DNA of 64,000 nucleotides, from positions 397,501 through 461,500 of the forward strand of contig JACVVK020000192.1 in the NCBI GenBank assembly GCA_018292915.2, written 5' to 3'. The notes under the pieces were generated by a model. That model worked only from the letters and a program-made list of their open reading frames with translations, had not been told where the DNA came from and did no database searches. The DNA comes from Batillaria attramentaria (Eukaryota; Mollusca; Gastropoda; Batillariidae). A program made the position numbers and the translations under genes. Numbering within the stretch: the stretch's first letter is position 1; the number at the start of each line of letters is the position of its first letter. Of this stretch, positions 41,401 to 56,000 are shown in pieces.

Positions 41401-42292
41401 CAACTGGAAAAGAAGGGTATCGAGTCCTCTGTTCTCAATTGTCCAGTTTTGATTTTGTGATGTGACATGCTCAATTGCTGGTGGATATTCTACTAGACTG
41501 GTGGTGACGTTATACAGCTGGTTGGATTTTCCACCAACAAAAGCTTAATGTCAAAGAGAGGGCATTAAGGAAAAAGCCATCTGAACTCTTAATAGGCTCC
41601 CAGGGGAGACTCAGACTCGAGATCTGAGCATCGTAATACCAACGCTTGACTATGTTGGCCATCTTGGCTCCCCATATATTTTAATTATAAATTAGTCCCA
41701 AAATCTAGTCAAGTTCGTGCAAGGTTTCTTCATGAGCAGTTTTGATTTTGAAATATTTGATTTTTGTTAAGATCTGATGCCATCATTTCAGACGTGAGCA
41801 CAGTTTGCTTTGACTAAAACTGATTCACTCCTGTCTCGTCCAGATTGTCGCATTGCGGAGCTCGAGAGCCAGTTACAGAGGATGCGAGCGCTGCAAGACC
41901 GACTAGACGAACTGGCAGCCGTGGAGACGTCAAACATGGAACTGGAGCGAGATGTGGAAAGGTGCGTTGTGTTGCTTTGTGCAGTTTGCTTTGCAAGTTT
42001 TGTTCTAGGATGTAGGCTATGTGTATGCTCAGCAGGTAAATGGTGGCAAAAGCAATGAGAAGTGTATATTTTGTGTGTAGAAATTCAGTTCCAGGACAAC
42101 ACACAATTTTTGGCTAGCTAGTGTACAAAGTACAGTTAACAGTGTCACGCTGGTGTCGTGCATTTTGCCATAGAAAGAGCGGTCAGTAAAAATGCCTATG
42201 GCACTAAAAACATGTGGACACATCAGACAGAAAATTTGATATTTATAACATCAGGCTGTAAAGTAAACCAAAATGCCCCCCCCCCCCCCCCC

Positions 42293-42367
<75 letters not shown>

Positions 42368-45300
42368 AAAGTCCTACTGTCACTGAGCGATTCCTGTCAT
42401 CGTCCAATTGACTAGGGACTAGTGTAATCAAACTCAAGTTGCGCATCTCTGACTGCCCTCCGGTGGTATTGGACAAGGGATTATAGTTCATAGGATTCAT
42501 AGTGCTTAGTGGCTGTCAAAGAAACGCGTCATTTTCAGGCTTTCAGGTGTGCATTTCTGTGTGTTATTTTATTTTTGTCCCTGGCCAGCACTTCAGTGCC
42601 TTTCTGATAATGCTGACCAGAGCATATTTCTGCTGTTGTGTGTAGTACAGTAGATAATAATCAAATGCTGGATGTTGTTGAAAGAAGAATATTTTTTTTA
42701 TGAGTTTGTGTACATGTTTGCAGCCTGCGAGACCAGACAGCTCACATGGAGAGCTTGAAGCAGTACTGTCAGATGTTGAGAGATGAAAACAAGAGTTTGT
42801 CCCAGGAAGTTGAGGACCTCCATGATAAGGTGATTACATTGAGGTTTTCGGGAATTAATTAACACTTATTGACTTAGTGTGTCAAACTTTTCAAAACTTT
42901 TTTCAACCAAAAAAGTTGGTTGAGCCAGTGCCAATAAATTAAACACACTTTTTTGTTGTTGTTTTTTGTATAGAACAAATTCTAATCAGCAAAAAAGAAA
43001 AAAAGTAAAATAAATTTTAAAAAATCCTTGAATTTGAGAAGCACCTAAGCCCTTTTGCCGAAACGGCAGTATGCATTTTATCAGTACTGGAAAAAAACTT
43101 GACTCTAAAATGTATTCTGCAATGCTGCTGCCATAAACATCATGAAAGTGTCTTGCACTCTCAGAAAGCCTCTGACTGCAGTCAAAACTACCGTTCTGTC
43201 GACAGCTACACTCGCTGGAGACGGCCCAAGCGGAAGCAAGCAAAGCCCACACCATGAGCCAAAAGCTGAAGGTGCGCGTGAGTGAGCTGGAGGGTCAGTT
43301 GGAGGCCGCGCACGAGGCTCGAGACAAGGTCGCGGAGGACAAGATGGCGATGGAGGTGGTGATGGAACACTTACGCAGCATCAATCTCGGGCAGCAAAGA
43401 CAGCTGACAGAAAAGGCAGCCAGCCATGGTGAGGAGTGCTGAACTGTCTTTTTCTCCAGCTGTAGTAGTTGGGGTTGCATCAGTTTGTGACTGGCAGTGG
43501 ATCGCTATTGTTCATACCCCATATCTGGAGATCATAAGGAAACTGATCATTTCTCATAATTTACTGTTTCAAATATTTCTCATTTCCTGCTTCAAGTGTT
43601 AGTTATTTTTGACAAGAAACAGCTGTGTACTGACAGGTCTGTGCAGATATGCCTTGTTTCTCAGGTGACGAGAGTGGCCTCAGTGGAGAGTGCATGGAAG
43701 TGGTGATCGACAAGCTGATGGAGGAGCTGAGAGCTGAGCTGGACTCAGTTCGAGAAACTTGGACTGAGCCGGAAGTCCACAGCGCGACCCTGAACGAGCT
43801 GGCGGAAATGAAAGAGGCCCGGCAAAAACTTCAGGTGAGTATTTTGCATGAAGTCTGACCTAGCTTACTTTTTTCTGTGTGTGTGTGTGTGTGTGTATAG
43901 TGCTGTTCCTGATTTCAGATTTTTTAGAATACAGTGCATTTGTAACTGGGATTGGGAACAGGTTGAAGAAGGGGTGTTTGAGTTCTCTGAATACCACCTG
44001 ACTCTCAAAGTTGAAAGGGAAAATGCAAAAAAAAAAAAAAATCCCCCCCCCCAAAAAAAACAAAACAAAACAAAAAAACCCTAAAAACAAAACAAAACAA
44101 AATAAAAAAACCAAACAAGAAAAAACCCTCAAGAAATTGCTTTCATTGTCCCAAATTTAAAGCCGTAGGTTTTCGACTTGGATTTTATTCCTTTATTTCC
44201 CAGCAGACTTGGATACAAAAGTGTGATTTTAGTTTTTACAGTATTTATATATGTTGGTGTCCATCTCAGGCCATTACCCTTAACAGTTGTATGCAGTGGG
44301 TGTACAAATCATGATTTGGTTGTCCAGAATGCTTTCTAAGAAAAAAATCTTTGTCATTTTTTTCAGGACGAGTTGGAAGAGGCCATGAAACGATGTAAAA
44401 GTCTCCAAGACGAATGCCAGAGCAAAGATTCCAATATACAGCAAATAGAACAAGAACTAGAGAGTAAAAATGCTGAGTGCAGATCTTTGAGATCCGATCT
44501 CGACGGCAAAGCGGCAAACTGTGAACTCATGAAGAAACTCCTGGAGAAGAAAGAGGCCGAGTGCGTTGACCTGCGAAAAGATCTCTCAGCAGCAACAACC
44601 AGCTGCGAAGAGAAGACATCAGAACTTGCATTGGCGACATCACGGTGTGAAGAGCTGCAGCGTAATGTCGCGGAAAAGGATGAAGAATGCAAGGGGCTGG
44701 ATGCTTCAGTGGCTGAGAAAGAAGCGAAGATAACAGAATTGAACCAGAGGTGAGGGTTTTATTACACTGACCTTTTTTTTAAAAATTAATTTTTTTACTA
44801 CTTTTTTTATCCCTTTTGGGAAATTAGGGCTGCGTCCCCGTGGGGAAGTGCGTTGCCACGGTGAAGCCTACCCAATACCTATCCTATTTTTCAATTTTGC
44901 GGGGGGGGGGGGAATTTGGATAACCTGATGTGAAACCTCCAGTGATCAGCCGGTAGCTGAGAAAAACTGGTGTCACATATCACAAGCTCAACCTGTGCTC
45001 GAACCTTCTCTTCACTGCTGTGACAGTGGTGATGACTGACCAGTAGCGCAGTCACTAAGTAATAATAATAATGAGTATTGTATAGGAGCTTTACCCAGTT
45101 TCATAAATCGGCTCAAAGCGCCGCGAACTGAACCCAACACGCACGCTCATGTGAATCACACGCATTCTTTCACACACTGGACATAAACACATTACAATCA
45201 CGTGGTGCGAAGGGTCAGCTCAGCTATTTAAATTTCGGAATTTAGAATTGCATTTATTTTTCAAATTTGGTGGGCTGAACATTTCCAAAGCAGAGCAGAG

Positions 45301-48300
45301 GGGGAGGAAGCCGGAGTACCCGGAGAGCACCCCCGATGATCGGCCCGAATGAAAGGTGCCACATACGAGAAGGAAAAATTCTTTGCCCCGAGTGGGACTG
45401 TCCGACGTGCTACCTGCTAGACCACCGCTCTCCCACATTTGGCAGTCTTGATCATCTTTGTGTGTGTGTGTGTGCAGTCTAGGCAGCTTCGTACAGAAAC
45501 TTTGTAGGTTCCATAATGGATTTCTTCCTGATACACTCATAGTCGTCTGTGATCAAGATAGGCCACGCACAGTCCCTTGACAATGTTCTCAACAAAAAAA
45601 AAAACAGTGTTTGTTTCTGATGGTCACTGTTTTCTTTACAACTTTGAGCAGATGCAACGACTACATCTCCAAATGATGTTGTTTTTTGCATTTTGAGAAT
45701 AGCCAACGCAGTACATCATCCTGTGCCAGCCTTATTATTAATATTAATCATCTTTTTATTAAGAAAACAAAACTCATGGTGGTGTTACAGGTATGAAGAG
45801 CTGGACATGAGCTGCACACAAGCAACAACCAAGGTGGCAGAGCTTGAGCAAGAAGTTGTGAAACTGACTTCAGAAATGCAGCAAGCGCTGTCAGACAAGG
45901 TATTTGTTGACTCGTGTTTGTGTTGAAGCTGTCTGTTGTCAGTCTGTGTGTGACAAACGTTAACATTGGCAAGTTCTCTGGAAATGTCAGTAGTAGAGAC
46001 ACCAAACTTTGCACAGCAGTAGTTGTATGACAGTGTCTTTCCAAGCAGATTGACTTTACCTAAATTAAAATGTCACATCAACAAAAATATGGCCATGTTC
46101 AAGGAAGCAATGCTATGATAAATACCAAATAGCACTTGTGCACTTTATCTGGCTACAGGTACACGCAGGTAGACTTCAAAGCTTACTGACCTGGGCTGTC
46201 TTAGATGAAAACGCGATGCCATTTTGGCATTTCAAACTTGTCGTTACTGTGTGATAGCCTGCTGTTCTTTGTTAAGATTTAGTCAGTGAATTCTTTTCTT
46301 TTTTGACAGGATGAAGAATTGCAGCAGAAGCTGACGGCCATGAATGACGAGCATACCCAGCAGCTGGATGGCTTGCGTGAGAACGAGGCGAGGCTGCAGC
46401 AAAAAGTCAGCAAGCTCATGACCCTGAATGAACAGCTGGAGAAACTGATGGGAGCCAAGCAGGCCGACTTCGACCAGCAGCTGGAGAAGTTCAACTGCCT
46501 GGAGGCCGACCTTGAAGACGCCCGGCAGGAGATCGAGGGCTTCAAAACACAGGTTGCCCAGATGGAGGCTGAACGTGACCAGGCCAAGGCCACCTACGAC
46601 AAATTTTGCGAGAGGGTTGCCGCTGAACGTAAAGATGCCGAGGAGAAGTTCCAGAAGGAGATAGAGTCACTGAAAAAAGAGCGTGAAAAGGTTGAGAGTG
46701 ACCATGAAGCTTCTCTTTCCCAGCTTCAGGCTGAACTTCAGCAGATGGCCTGTCTGTTGGAACAGAAACATACAGAACTTGAAGAGGCCCAGGTCAGCTT
46801 TGGAACTTTACAAAAAGAGAAGGAAGCGACAGTTTCCAATCTGGAGGACCAGCTGGAGAAGAAGTGTGAAGAACTGCAGCAGAAAGAGACCCAGTTTGAA
46901 GACATGGAGAAAGAAAACCAAACAACTGTTTCAAGACTGGAGGACCAGCTGGAGAAGAAGTGTGAAGAACTGCAGCAGAAAGAGACCCAGTTTGAAGACA
47001 TGGAGAAAGAAAACCAAACAACTGTTTCAAGACTGGAGGACCAGCTGGAGAAGAAGTGTGAAGAACTGCAGCAGAAAGAGACCCAGTTTGAAGACATGGA
47101 GAAAGAAAACCAAACAACTGTTTCAACACTGGAGGACCAGCTGGAGAAGAAGTGTGAAGAACTGCAGCAGAAAGAGACCCAGTTTGAAGACATGGAGAAA
47201 GAAAACCAAACAACTGTTTCAACACTGGAAGAGCAGCTACAGAAACAAAATGAAGAACTCCAACAGGCGCAGAGACGGTTCAAAGAGGTAAGGCAGGAAA
47301 AAGAGACGACTGTTTCACAACTTGAAGTACAGTTGGCAAAGAAATGTGAAGAGCTCCAACAGACCCAGAACCAGTTTGAAGACATTCGGAAGGAAAAAGA
47401 AGAAACTGTTTCAAAACTTGAAGATGAGCTGCAGAAGAAATACAGAGAACTACAGCAGACCCAGGTCCAATTCGAAGACTTGCAGAAAGAATTACAGACA
47501 AGTGTTTCAAACCTGGAAGGACAGTTGGAGAAGAAATGTGAAGAACTACAACAGACACAGATCCAGTTTGAAGACATAAAAAAGGAAAAAGAAGAAACAG
47601 TTTCAAGACTGGAAGAGCAGTTGGAGAAGAAATGCCAAGAACTTCAACAGACACATACCACCTTTGAAGAAATGAAGAGGGAAAAAGAGGAAGCTGTTTC
47701 CAAACTGGAAGAACAACTGGAGCAGAAAGCTGAGGAGCTGAGAGAAGAGAAGGAAAAGCAACAGTCGAGCGACAAGCAGCTCTTCCAGCTGGAGGTCACA
47801 GTCCGCACCATGGAGGAGACATTGAAAGCCGTGCAGGGTGACCATGAGACCAATGAGACGGCGCTGTTGGAAAGCCTGAAGTCCTTTCAGCATGCAGCCG
47901 CAGAGAAAGAGTGCGAGCTGCATGAGACCGCCAATGTGTACAAAGCGCAGGTGGAGAAGCTCGAAGAGTCCCTGCAAGAGCTGGAAAAGCAACTGCATGC
48001 AAAGGAGACGGCGCTGGCTGAGACCGTTGCCCAACATAACCAGACCTTCGAGAGTCAGCAGTACCAGCTGGAATCCATCCAGAAAGAAATGTCTACAAAC
48101 GAGCAGCAGCACAAAGACACTGTGGCTGGTTACGTTCGTCAGGTTGAAGAACTCGCAGAGAAAGTCAAGACTCTTGAAGGACACATTGCTCAAAAAGATG
48201 CGGAGTTGGAGCAGGCCCAGACTGACGCTGAACAGAAACTGGCGGTGGTAAACCAAGACAATGAGCGCATTAGGACCCAGCTAGAAACGGTGCAGCTTGA

Positions 48301-51295
48301 ACTTGCAGACACCAAGTCCTCACTTGCAAAATCTGAGGAAGAACTCCAGTCAGCAGTACAGGAAAATCAAGAGAAAGAGTCTGCGGTGCTAAAGAAACTT
48401 GAAACTGCCCAGAAAGAAGCTGAGAATGCAAGGTGTTCATTTACCCACACTGAACAAGAGCTGCTCTCCAAAGTTCAGGCACTTCAGCAAGAGCTGGCAG
48501 CATCCTGCGATCAAGTCGCAACACTATCCGCTAAAGTTGAGAATCTGAATTGTGAGGCCCAAGACCATGAGGCATCATACAAAAAACATGCTGAGGAGTT
48601 ATCCTCAAAACTAGCTCAGGCGCAAGAAATTTCAGTTTGCAAGGAAACAGAACTGTCCGATGTGCTAGACAAATTACAGAAAGATGTTGAGGCAAAGTCC
48701 GTCTGTGTGTCTGAAACTGAACAGTGCTTTTCTCGTCTTACAGAGCTTGAGTGTGAGTCGGCTCCAAAGCTGTTGGACTTGGTGCGTAGCATTGAATGCA
48801 TTCTGCGCGAATTCAGGGAGAAGGAAAATAGTGTGGAACAGAGAGAACAAGAGCTTCTGGTTAGGCTCAAAGAGGCAGAGGCGCATTCTTCGGAACTGAA
48901 GGCATCGGTGGACAAACTGTCCACAGACTCTGAAGCAATACAACAGAGTGCCACAAGCAGAGAGCAAGAGCTCGGTGCAAAGGTTTCACATCTAGAGATA
49001 GAAGCTGCCACAGCAGCTGAAAAATATGTTGCAGAATTGAAAGAACTCAAAGAAGAGAGCAGCCGCAAAATCCAAGAGTTGACGGAGGAACTCCGAGCTG
49101 CGAACAACGGCAAGAAGGACCTTGAAAAGCGATTGGAGGAATCAGAGGAATACTGGCGTCTTCAACTTATCAGCCTGCAAGAAGAGTACGAGTCAGCCAT
49201 GCATGAGCAGAGAAATGAGTTTGATAATGAAATTGCAGAGCAGCGAGCTGAATATGAGACACGAATGTCCTCTCAGTTGGAAGAACAGGAGGGGGTTCGA
49301 CTTGGCCAGCGAGCCATTCTGGAGGATCAGATTTCAGCCCTGCGCGAGGCGTTATCTGAGAAAGATGCTGAGCTTGAGAAAAGAGTGGGTGAAAAAGAGG
49401 CGGAGTTTGAGAGGAGGTTAGCGGAACAAGAGAATGAGATGGAAGAAAAGCTGTCGACCTTACAACGGTGTCTACAGGAAGAGGCAGAATCTCAGCAAGG
49501 CATTCGCATGCAAATGGACAACGACCGCTCCAATATACAGGAGCTGGAGGTTAGCAGTCTTTTTTTACTGAAAATAAGTTTTATTCTTTTTTAACACTGT
49601 ATTGTCCCTTTTGAGAAATTCTCCCTACTTGTTTTCAAATTTTGCTGGGACTAGTAAGAGAGAATATCCAGAGGTTGTGGAAAAGCAGCCTGGGACTGGG
49701 AGCAAGGAAACATCGGAACATTTCTATCGCATATAATATGATATATCATGGCTTGAAGTTGAAATTGGGTCATGACACTGACAGTGGTGATGAGCAGAGA
49801 TGTTTACTTTTTGCTTCCAGTGAAACCCCCCCTCCCAAAAAAAAAACGGCATAAGTGATTAACCGTGAGCTTGCAATTTTTATTTCTGCACAACTACAGA
49901 CAAAGATGGCAGCCAGATCTGCAGAGTTTGACGAACGACTTCGAACAGAGCAGCTGGAGCGCGAGGAGGTGGTTGCACGCATGGTGGAGGAACACCAAGA
50001 TGAACTACTGTCACTAGAGACTCAGCTGGAGGTAGAGCGACAAACCCACCTTCAGCAGATCCAGGACCTCCATAAAGAGACAGTAGAGTTTAAGGTAAGG
50101 GAAGGGGCCTCATTGTTGCTGCTAGTGTAGTGTTGGTTCAGCTGCATTCAGGGCATGCCACGGACACCCGGAGCATAATGTCTGCAATGCTCACGAAATG
50201 CTGCATACTTTTCCTTATTTTGGATCATAGACCAGTTTTAAGCCTTGTAGCTTTACTTTGTGGAGCATGGAGTCAGAATGGCAGCAAAATGAATGGGAAT
50301 TGGGATAGATGCAGAGCTCCCCATAACGCACAAACGTGCGTCTCAGACGCAGAAAGAGAAGAAAATGACGCATGTAGAAAAAAGTAGAGAGTTTACAGAC
50401 GCACTAATTTTGATATTGGACATGTAGCTGTGCGTCCGTGTACATAATATTCTTTGGTCCAAAGAAGGCTTTGCGCGAAGCTGAACAGTTTTCCACCGAT
50501 GTTGAAACGCACTGTGCATCGCTGTATCGGTCTTGTTTTGAGCTGCGAGCGACTCGGGTGCCAGCTCGCGCACGCTGCAGAGTAAATCTATCTATCGTCA
50601 GCGATAAGGATGCGCGCGCTTTGTGTTAGAGTAGCATCCCTTCCTGTTTTTCGCACCAGAATGTCGCTTCTTCGCTGGCTCGGGCGGGTTGAAACCAGAG
50701 GCAGGGCGAGAGGGGAGGGAGACAGAGAGAGCGACATTATTGTAGAAGAGGGAAATTCAAACAAGAGGAAACACGGTCATGATTCCGAAGAACAAGTTCA
50801 CCTCTCAAAACCAGGCCCAAAATGTACCAGATTGCACTCGTGGCTTCGCCACTTCGAAGGACTCCCACTTTTTTCACTTGGAAGTCCTTGGACTCTTGGG
50901 AAAAAATCCTATGGGGAGCTCTGAGATGCTTTTGTCACCCACGCTTGCAAGTTTCTATAGTGTTATATCAGTTTCCAAAGTTGATCATATGAGATGGGAA
51001 AGGGGTGGGGGGGGGGGGATTGGCTGATTTTTTTTTTTTTTTGGGTCCCTTGTGTAACAGTGGGAGTCTATGTAAACCCTCCGTCGTCTGTGTGTGTGTG
51101 TGTTTAACTTAAAGGTCAAGGCCACACAAACTGTTTTGGGGGAAAATTGTGATATTGCCGGAACTCAGAACGCCAGAGACACTTTACTTGGCATGATGAT
51201 AGATAGTGATAAGAGCTTTACAGACAAACTCTTTGAATGACCTTGACCCTTGTCACAAGGGAGCCATGGAGGCTTCTGCCTCTCCAGTCCCCCGC

Positions 51296-51327
<32 letters not shown>

Positions 51328-53038
51328 CCACGACCGCTGACAATCCATATATAGAAGATTGTTTTATTTATTCTTGCAGGCAGAGCATGCGAAATCTATT
51401 TCTCGCACAGAAAATCTTGAGAAGCAGCTAGCTGAGTTGAAAGCACAAAAGGCGGCCGCCATTCGCAGCCTGGAGCGTGATGTGGAGAAACAGAGGAAAA
51501 TGGTCATGAAGGCAGAGGAAGAAAATATGAACCTCAAGGCCAAGGTTTGTTTTGCAGGATAAAAGTTGGGGGGGGGGGGGGGTGTTGAACCAACAAAACG
51601 CCAGTGTTGAAAACAGTACAACAACAAAACAAGAAAGAGAAACAACAACAAAAAAAAAATCCACCAAATTCCGCGCCCGATCCGCATTTGATCCAAGTTA
51701 ACCAGTTGCAGATGTATGCTTTAAGCCTGCGCATAGCGACACTTTCACAGGTGGCAAACCAGTGTTCCTTTTAGCTTTCCAAACTGAGGGTCACTTTGAC
51801 TGTCAAAATTAGAGGGTCATTTTGTAATATCAAAGGGTCGAGATCGTTATAGCATATCTCTGTCTTCAAACTCATGCTTTTCAAAGTCCAAGAGCCACCA
51901 GTAGTTCAACTTTGGTTTTGTACCCTTGACCGGCGCCTGCTGGCCGAACTGCAGTTGTGATGCCATGCTGCGCACTGCACATATCTAATGTGAAGGTTCG
52001 TTGTCTGACTGACTGGTAGACTACGTCATTTCTTTGATCAAATCACTCCCACCTATGTTTTTAGCATTGACACTGACAGCCAATGTGGAAAAGACATCTA
52101 TGGCCGATTTATTTTTTCTGGTGTTGGCATGTGTATGGTCTGTAGACCTCAGCCTATCTTACCGTTATAATGAGAGCTGTGGTTTGAATGTTGCATCCTT
52201 AGGTTATGGAGCTTGAGGGCTTGATGAGCCTGCGGAAGGCGGAAATCGAGCGCTTGCAGTCCACCCTCAACCAACAGACCGTCCGTCGCAGCGAGTCGCA
52301 GGCGCGGGAGACGCAGCTTCAGTCCGAGCTGTTGTCTCAGCAGCAGTCTTACGAAAGTCAGCTGCATAAACTGTCGCGTAAGGTGGCTACCCTCACCGTG
52401 GAAAACAAGACGTTCCAGGTGATTATGGAAGCTTTGGTGCCACGCCTGTCAAAGTACAGTGTTCAGGAATAGTGCAGTTTAGTTTCTTGGTTTTACCAGC
52501 TTCAAAATATAAACAAGATTTGTTAAACAAAAACACAACAAAAAGGGACTTTGGATACTGCAGGAGAGAACGTTGATGGTAAGGGGACATAACCGTAGAT
52601 CTACAGACCTCAACAGGTTTTATTCAGTAAAGATAACTAGCACTGCACTGTCAAATGGAATAACTGTTTTTCCCCCAAGCTGTATTTTTGGCCGGCTTTA
52701 CCAGTCGTGTGTTCCATAGCGTGCGTGCTGAACTGTTTCCATATTTGATTTAAATTTTTTATTTTTATAGGAGCAGCATGAAGTGAGGAGCGAGCAGGCT
52801 GCAGTGTATCGAGCAGAACTCAGCAGCTTGAAACAGCAGGTTTGTTCATCTTTTGCAGGCAGGGGCAAATACACAGCACTAGAAACGATTTTTTTTTTTT
52901 GGTCAAATCTGAAACTTTATCAGTCATCGGGTGGACTAACACTTGATTTGTTACGAGATCTGTTTAGCAGATTTCTGCTTTACAAAAATCTGGTGCTGTC
53001 AAAAACAAAACGAAACACAAGGAAAACGGAACTAAAAA

Positions 53039-53098
<60 letters not shown>

Positions 53099-56000
53099 AA
53101 ACAATTACAGCAACAACAAAAATGCATTTTGTTTATTAATATTCATTTAGTGTTACTAAGGTCTTTTTCTGTGTGTGTGTGTGTAATTATTCTCTTCTGA
53201 TTTCAGGTGCGTATACTTCTTGATCTCTTTTGTAGCTAAGCTTGTACAGTTGATAAGTGAAACGAGGTGTAAAACATTTGTAGTAGTCGGTAGTAATGTC
53301 TTTACCCCTTATTTTAGCTTGCGGCTGTAGAAGAAGAGAAGCGCCAGCTGGAAGAGGCACACAAAGAGGAGGAGAATCGTTCGCAGGCTTCTCTTCAGCG
53401 GGAAATCTCCAGGCTTCAGAATCAGCTCGAGGCTGAGTTCCGCAAAAATGTAAGTGTAGTGACTAGTCAGCAGGGATCGATTTTCTCGCGCGCCGTGCGA
53501 CTATGTCTCATATTTTGATAAAATGTTGCATAGAAATTTCGCAAAATGCGTCATATGTCGCACGAACATGACATCACAAGCGCACCTAACAACACGAAGC
53601 AGAGATGCGCTGTCTGTGTCAGTCATAGAGTCTGTTACACTAATCTAATTTTAGTGATGAGGCTTACTTATCCCGCTCATCGCGCGCTGCCAGGAACTCT
53701 CGCTTGAAAGAGTTGCAAAAAATATTGGCGCGTTATCAGTTTTCTCACTTCTGCGATCGAGAGGTCCTTTTCCGTTCAGAACCTGAACGTCACTGCACTT
53801 GGGAACAGGCTCTCGGCACAGACATGTGACAGAGTGATGCGGGTGAACTTGATTGTCTCATAAAAAATAAAAATGTCTCATAAAAATGACTGGTCAAGGA
53901 GACAATGTCTCATTGGCATATTTGAGTAAATCCATCCCTGAGTGTTGTCCTTTTCCACACAAACTGTCCAGTGTTTCTTATGAACACTTGATTGTTGACT
54001 GAAAACTGCTCCAGAGTAGATGCTGCGAGACTGGAGGACGTAGGTGTCCTAGGTGAGCAGGAAGTGAAACAGGGAGGACCGGTGTTCACTGGTTCCTATA
54101 CTCACGGAGAAAGATGAGTTAATGCTCTAAGCTTGAGTAACCACCCTTGGCTCACTCACTTCCTGGTGGCTCATAGGTTGTTTCCCTCTGCTACTGACTG
54201 GAGAATAGGAAAAAGCATACAGTAAACTGATGACTGAGAAAAAGTATGGAAGTGTAGTGATTAGTCGATGTGTCAGTTTAGTGGAACCCCATTTTGAGAA
54301 TAGGCATAAGTGTGCAACTGCAGTGCAGGTCCTGCATAAATCAAGTCCCACTAGAATTCCATGACGGCGTTGGTAAAGAGCCTAAGAGCTGTATTAATTT
54401 AACAAATTATACCAGCGGGAAGCAACAAACAAAGAGTAAAGATTATGCTATTGTTGGGAATGTACACTGTTCATACATATGTCTGATGCTATTCATGATG
54501 CTGGATCATGCAGGAGTCCACGTCCCAGATGGTGAAAGAGTTTGGAGATCAGATAAAACGCTATGAGCGCCAGTGTCAGCAATACGAGGCAAAACGCCAA
54601 CAGATGGAAGACCGTCTTCATCTGTTTAATGAAAAAGAGGTGCAGTGGAAAGCAGATGGAGAAAAGGTCAAGGTAATCACGTTTAAAATTACACAGCATA
54701 CTTGCAGATGTCAGCAGATGGGAACTGAACAGTCAATATGAAATGAAGATTGAAAATAGTTTGTTAGATTTGGGCTATTTGATGACTGAGGGCTGCAGTG
54801 GTCTTGGCATACAGTGCAAATCTTCACATCACATGTGGATATCTAAAGACAAAACAAGCAGGGGTATAGCTGTTTAACTAAAGTTGCTTTCTGGGGAAGT
54901 TGTCTTTTTTTTTTTTCTTTTTCTTTTTTTTTCATTGCTTACATGGGAAATTATGAGAATTTCAATACTGATGCTCCCGTCATATGCCTGGCACCTGCTG
55001 CCTGGATCTCACAGTGACACTGCATTGTGTAGGCCAAATGATTTTATAATTAGGGGGAAGTTTTGCTTAAATGTTATACTTTACTTTGACATCACCTTCA
55101 GTTGGTTGCCAAGGAAACCTGAGGACAGACATGTTGGGAAGGAGGTAAAATGTACACAAACTGCTCTGACTGTAGTTGTAGCTTGGGCACAATGAGATTA
55201 AGATAGTATTGTAAATTATTTTCAGGAACTGACTGAACAGCTTCAGAAGCTTGAGACCGCCAAGCCTAAAACCAAGCCTCCATCTGACACAAAGGTTTCT
55301 CCAGGTACGTTTCTTTTACCTTCATCGCTCAAGATGTTTGTCTCTAATAATAATAATAATAATAAATTTCATTTATATAGCGCACTTCTCAGATACAGTG
55401 ACTCAATGCGCTAACACACATCACTCATACACATTCACACTATACAGACAAACACGTCAATCAGTACATATTACACATCACACAATACAAAGACACATCA
55501 GTTGAAAGCCTGTTGAAAAAGGTGCGTTTTCAGTCCAGATCTAAAAGCTGATAAAGATGGTTGTTGTCTCAGCCCCATAGGCAGAGAGTTCCAGACTGTA
55601 GGGGCGGCAAAACGGAAACATCGTCCACCATAAGTTTTCAGGTTTATCTTAGGGACCTTGAGTAGCTTGTCATTAGATGAGTGGAGGGTACGGGACGGAA
55701 TGTAGTTGCAGAGTGAGGCAGACAGATAAGGCGGAAGAGTATCATCGAGTATCTCTCAGCTTAGACTGGCTTGTGCCACACATGAATGGTAATGCACTGC
55801 TTTTAGATCTAAGTAATGTCAGTATATAGTCCACTAGCAGAAACATTTGTCGTACACAGTGATTTTTGCAAGACTCTGAAAGAAGAGATGTGGTGTAGTA
55901 TTTATTTAATTTTTTTTTGAATTGTAATCAAAAGTATCTGAACCATGGAGTTTGCGCTGTGCAACCTGAATACAGGTAATAGTAATAATAATAGTGTTGC

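Noticed and set aside
46738..49113. Several antisense ORFs over the large coiled-coil exon
   Set aside because: Shadows of biased NUMA1 codons; the sense frame is a 1080-codon coiled coil with correct splice phases.
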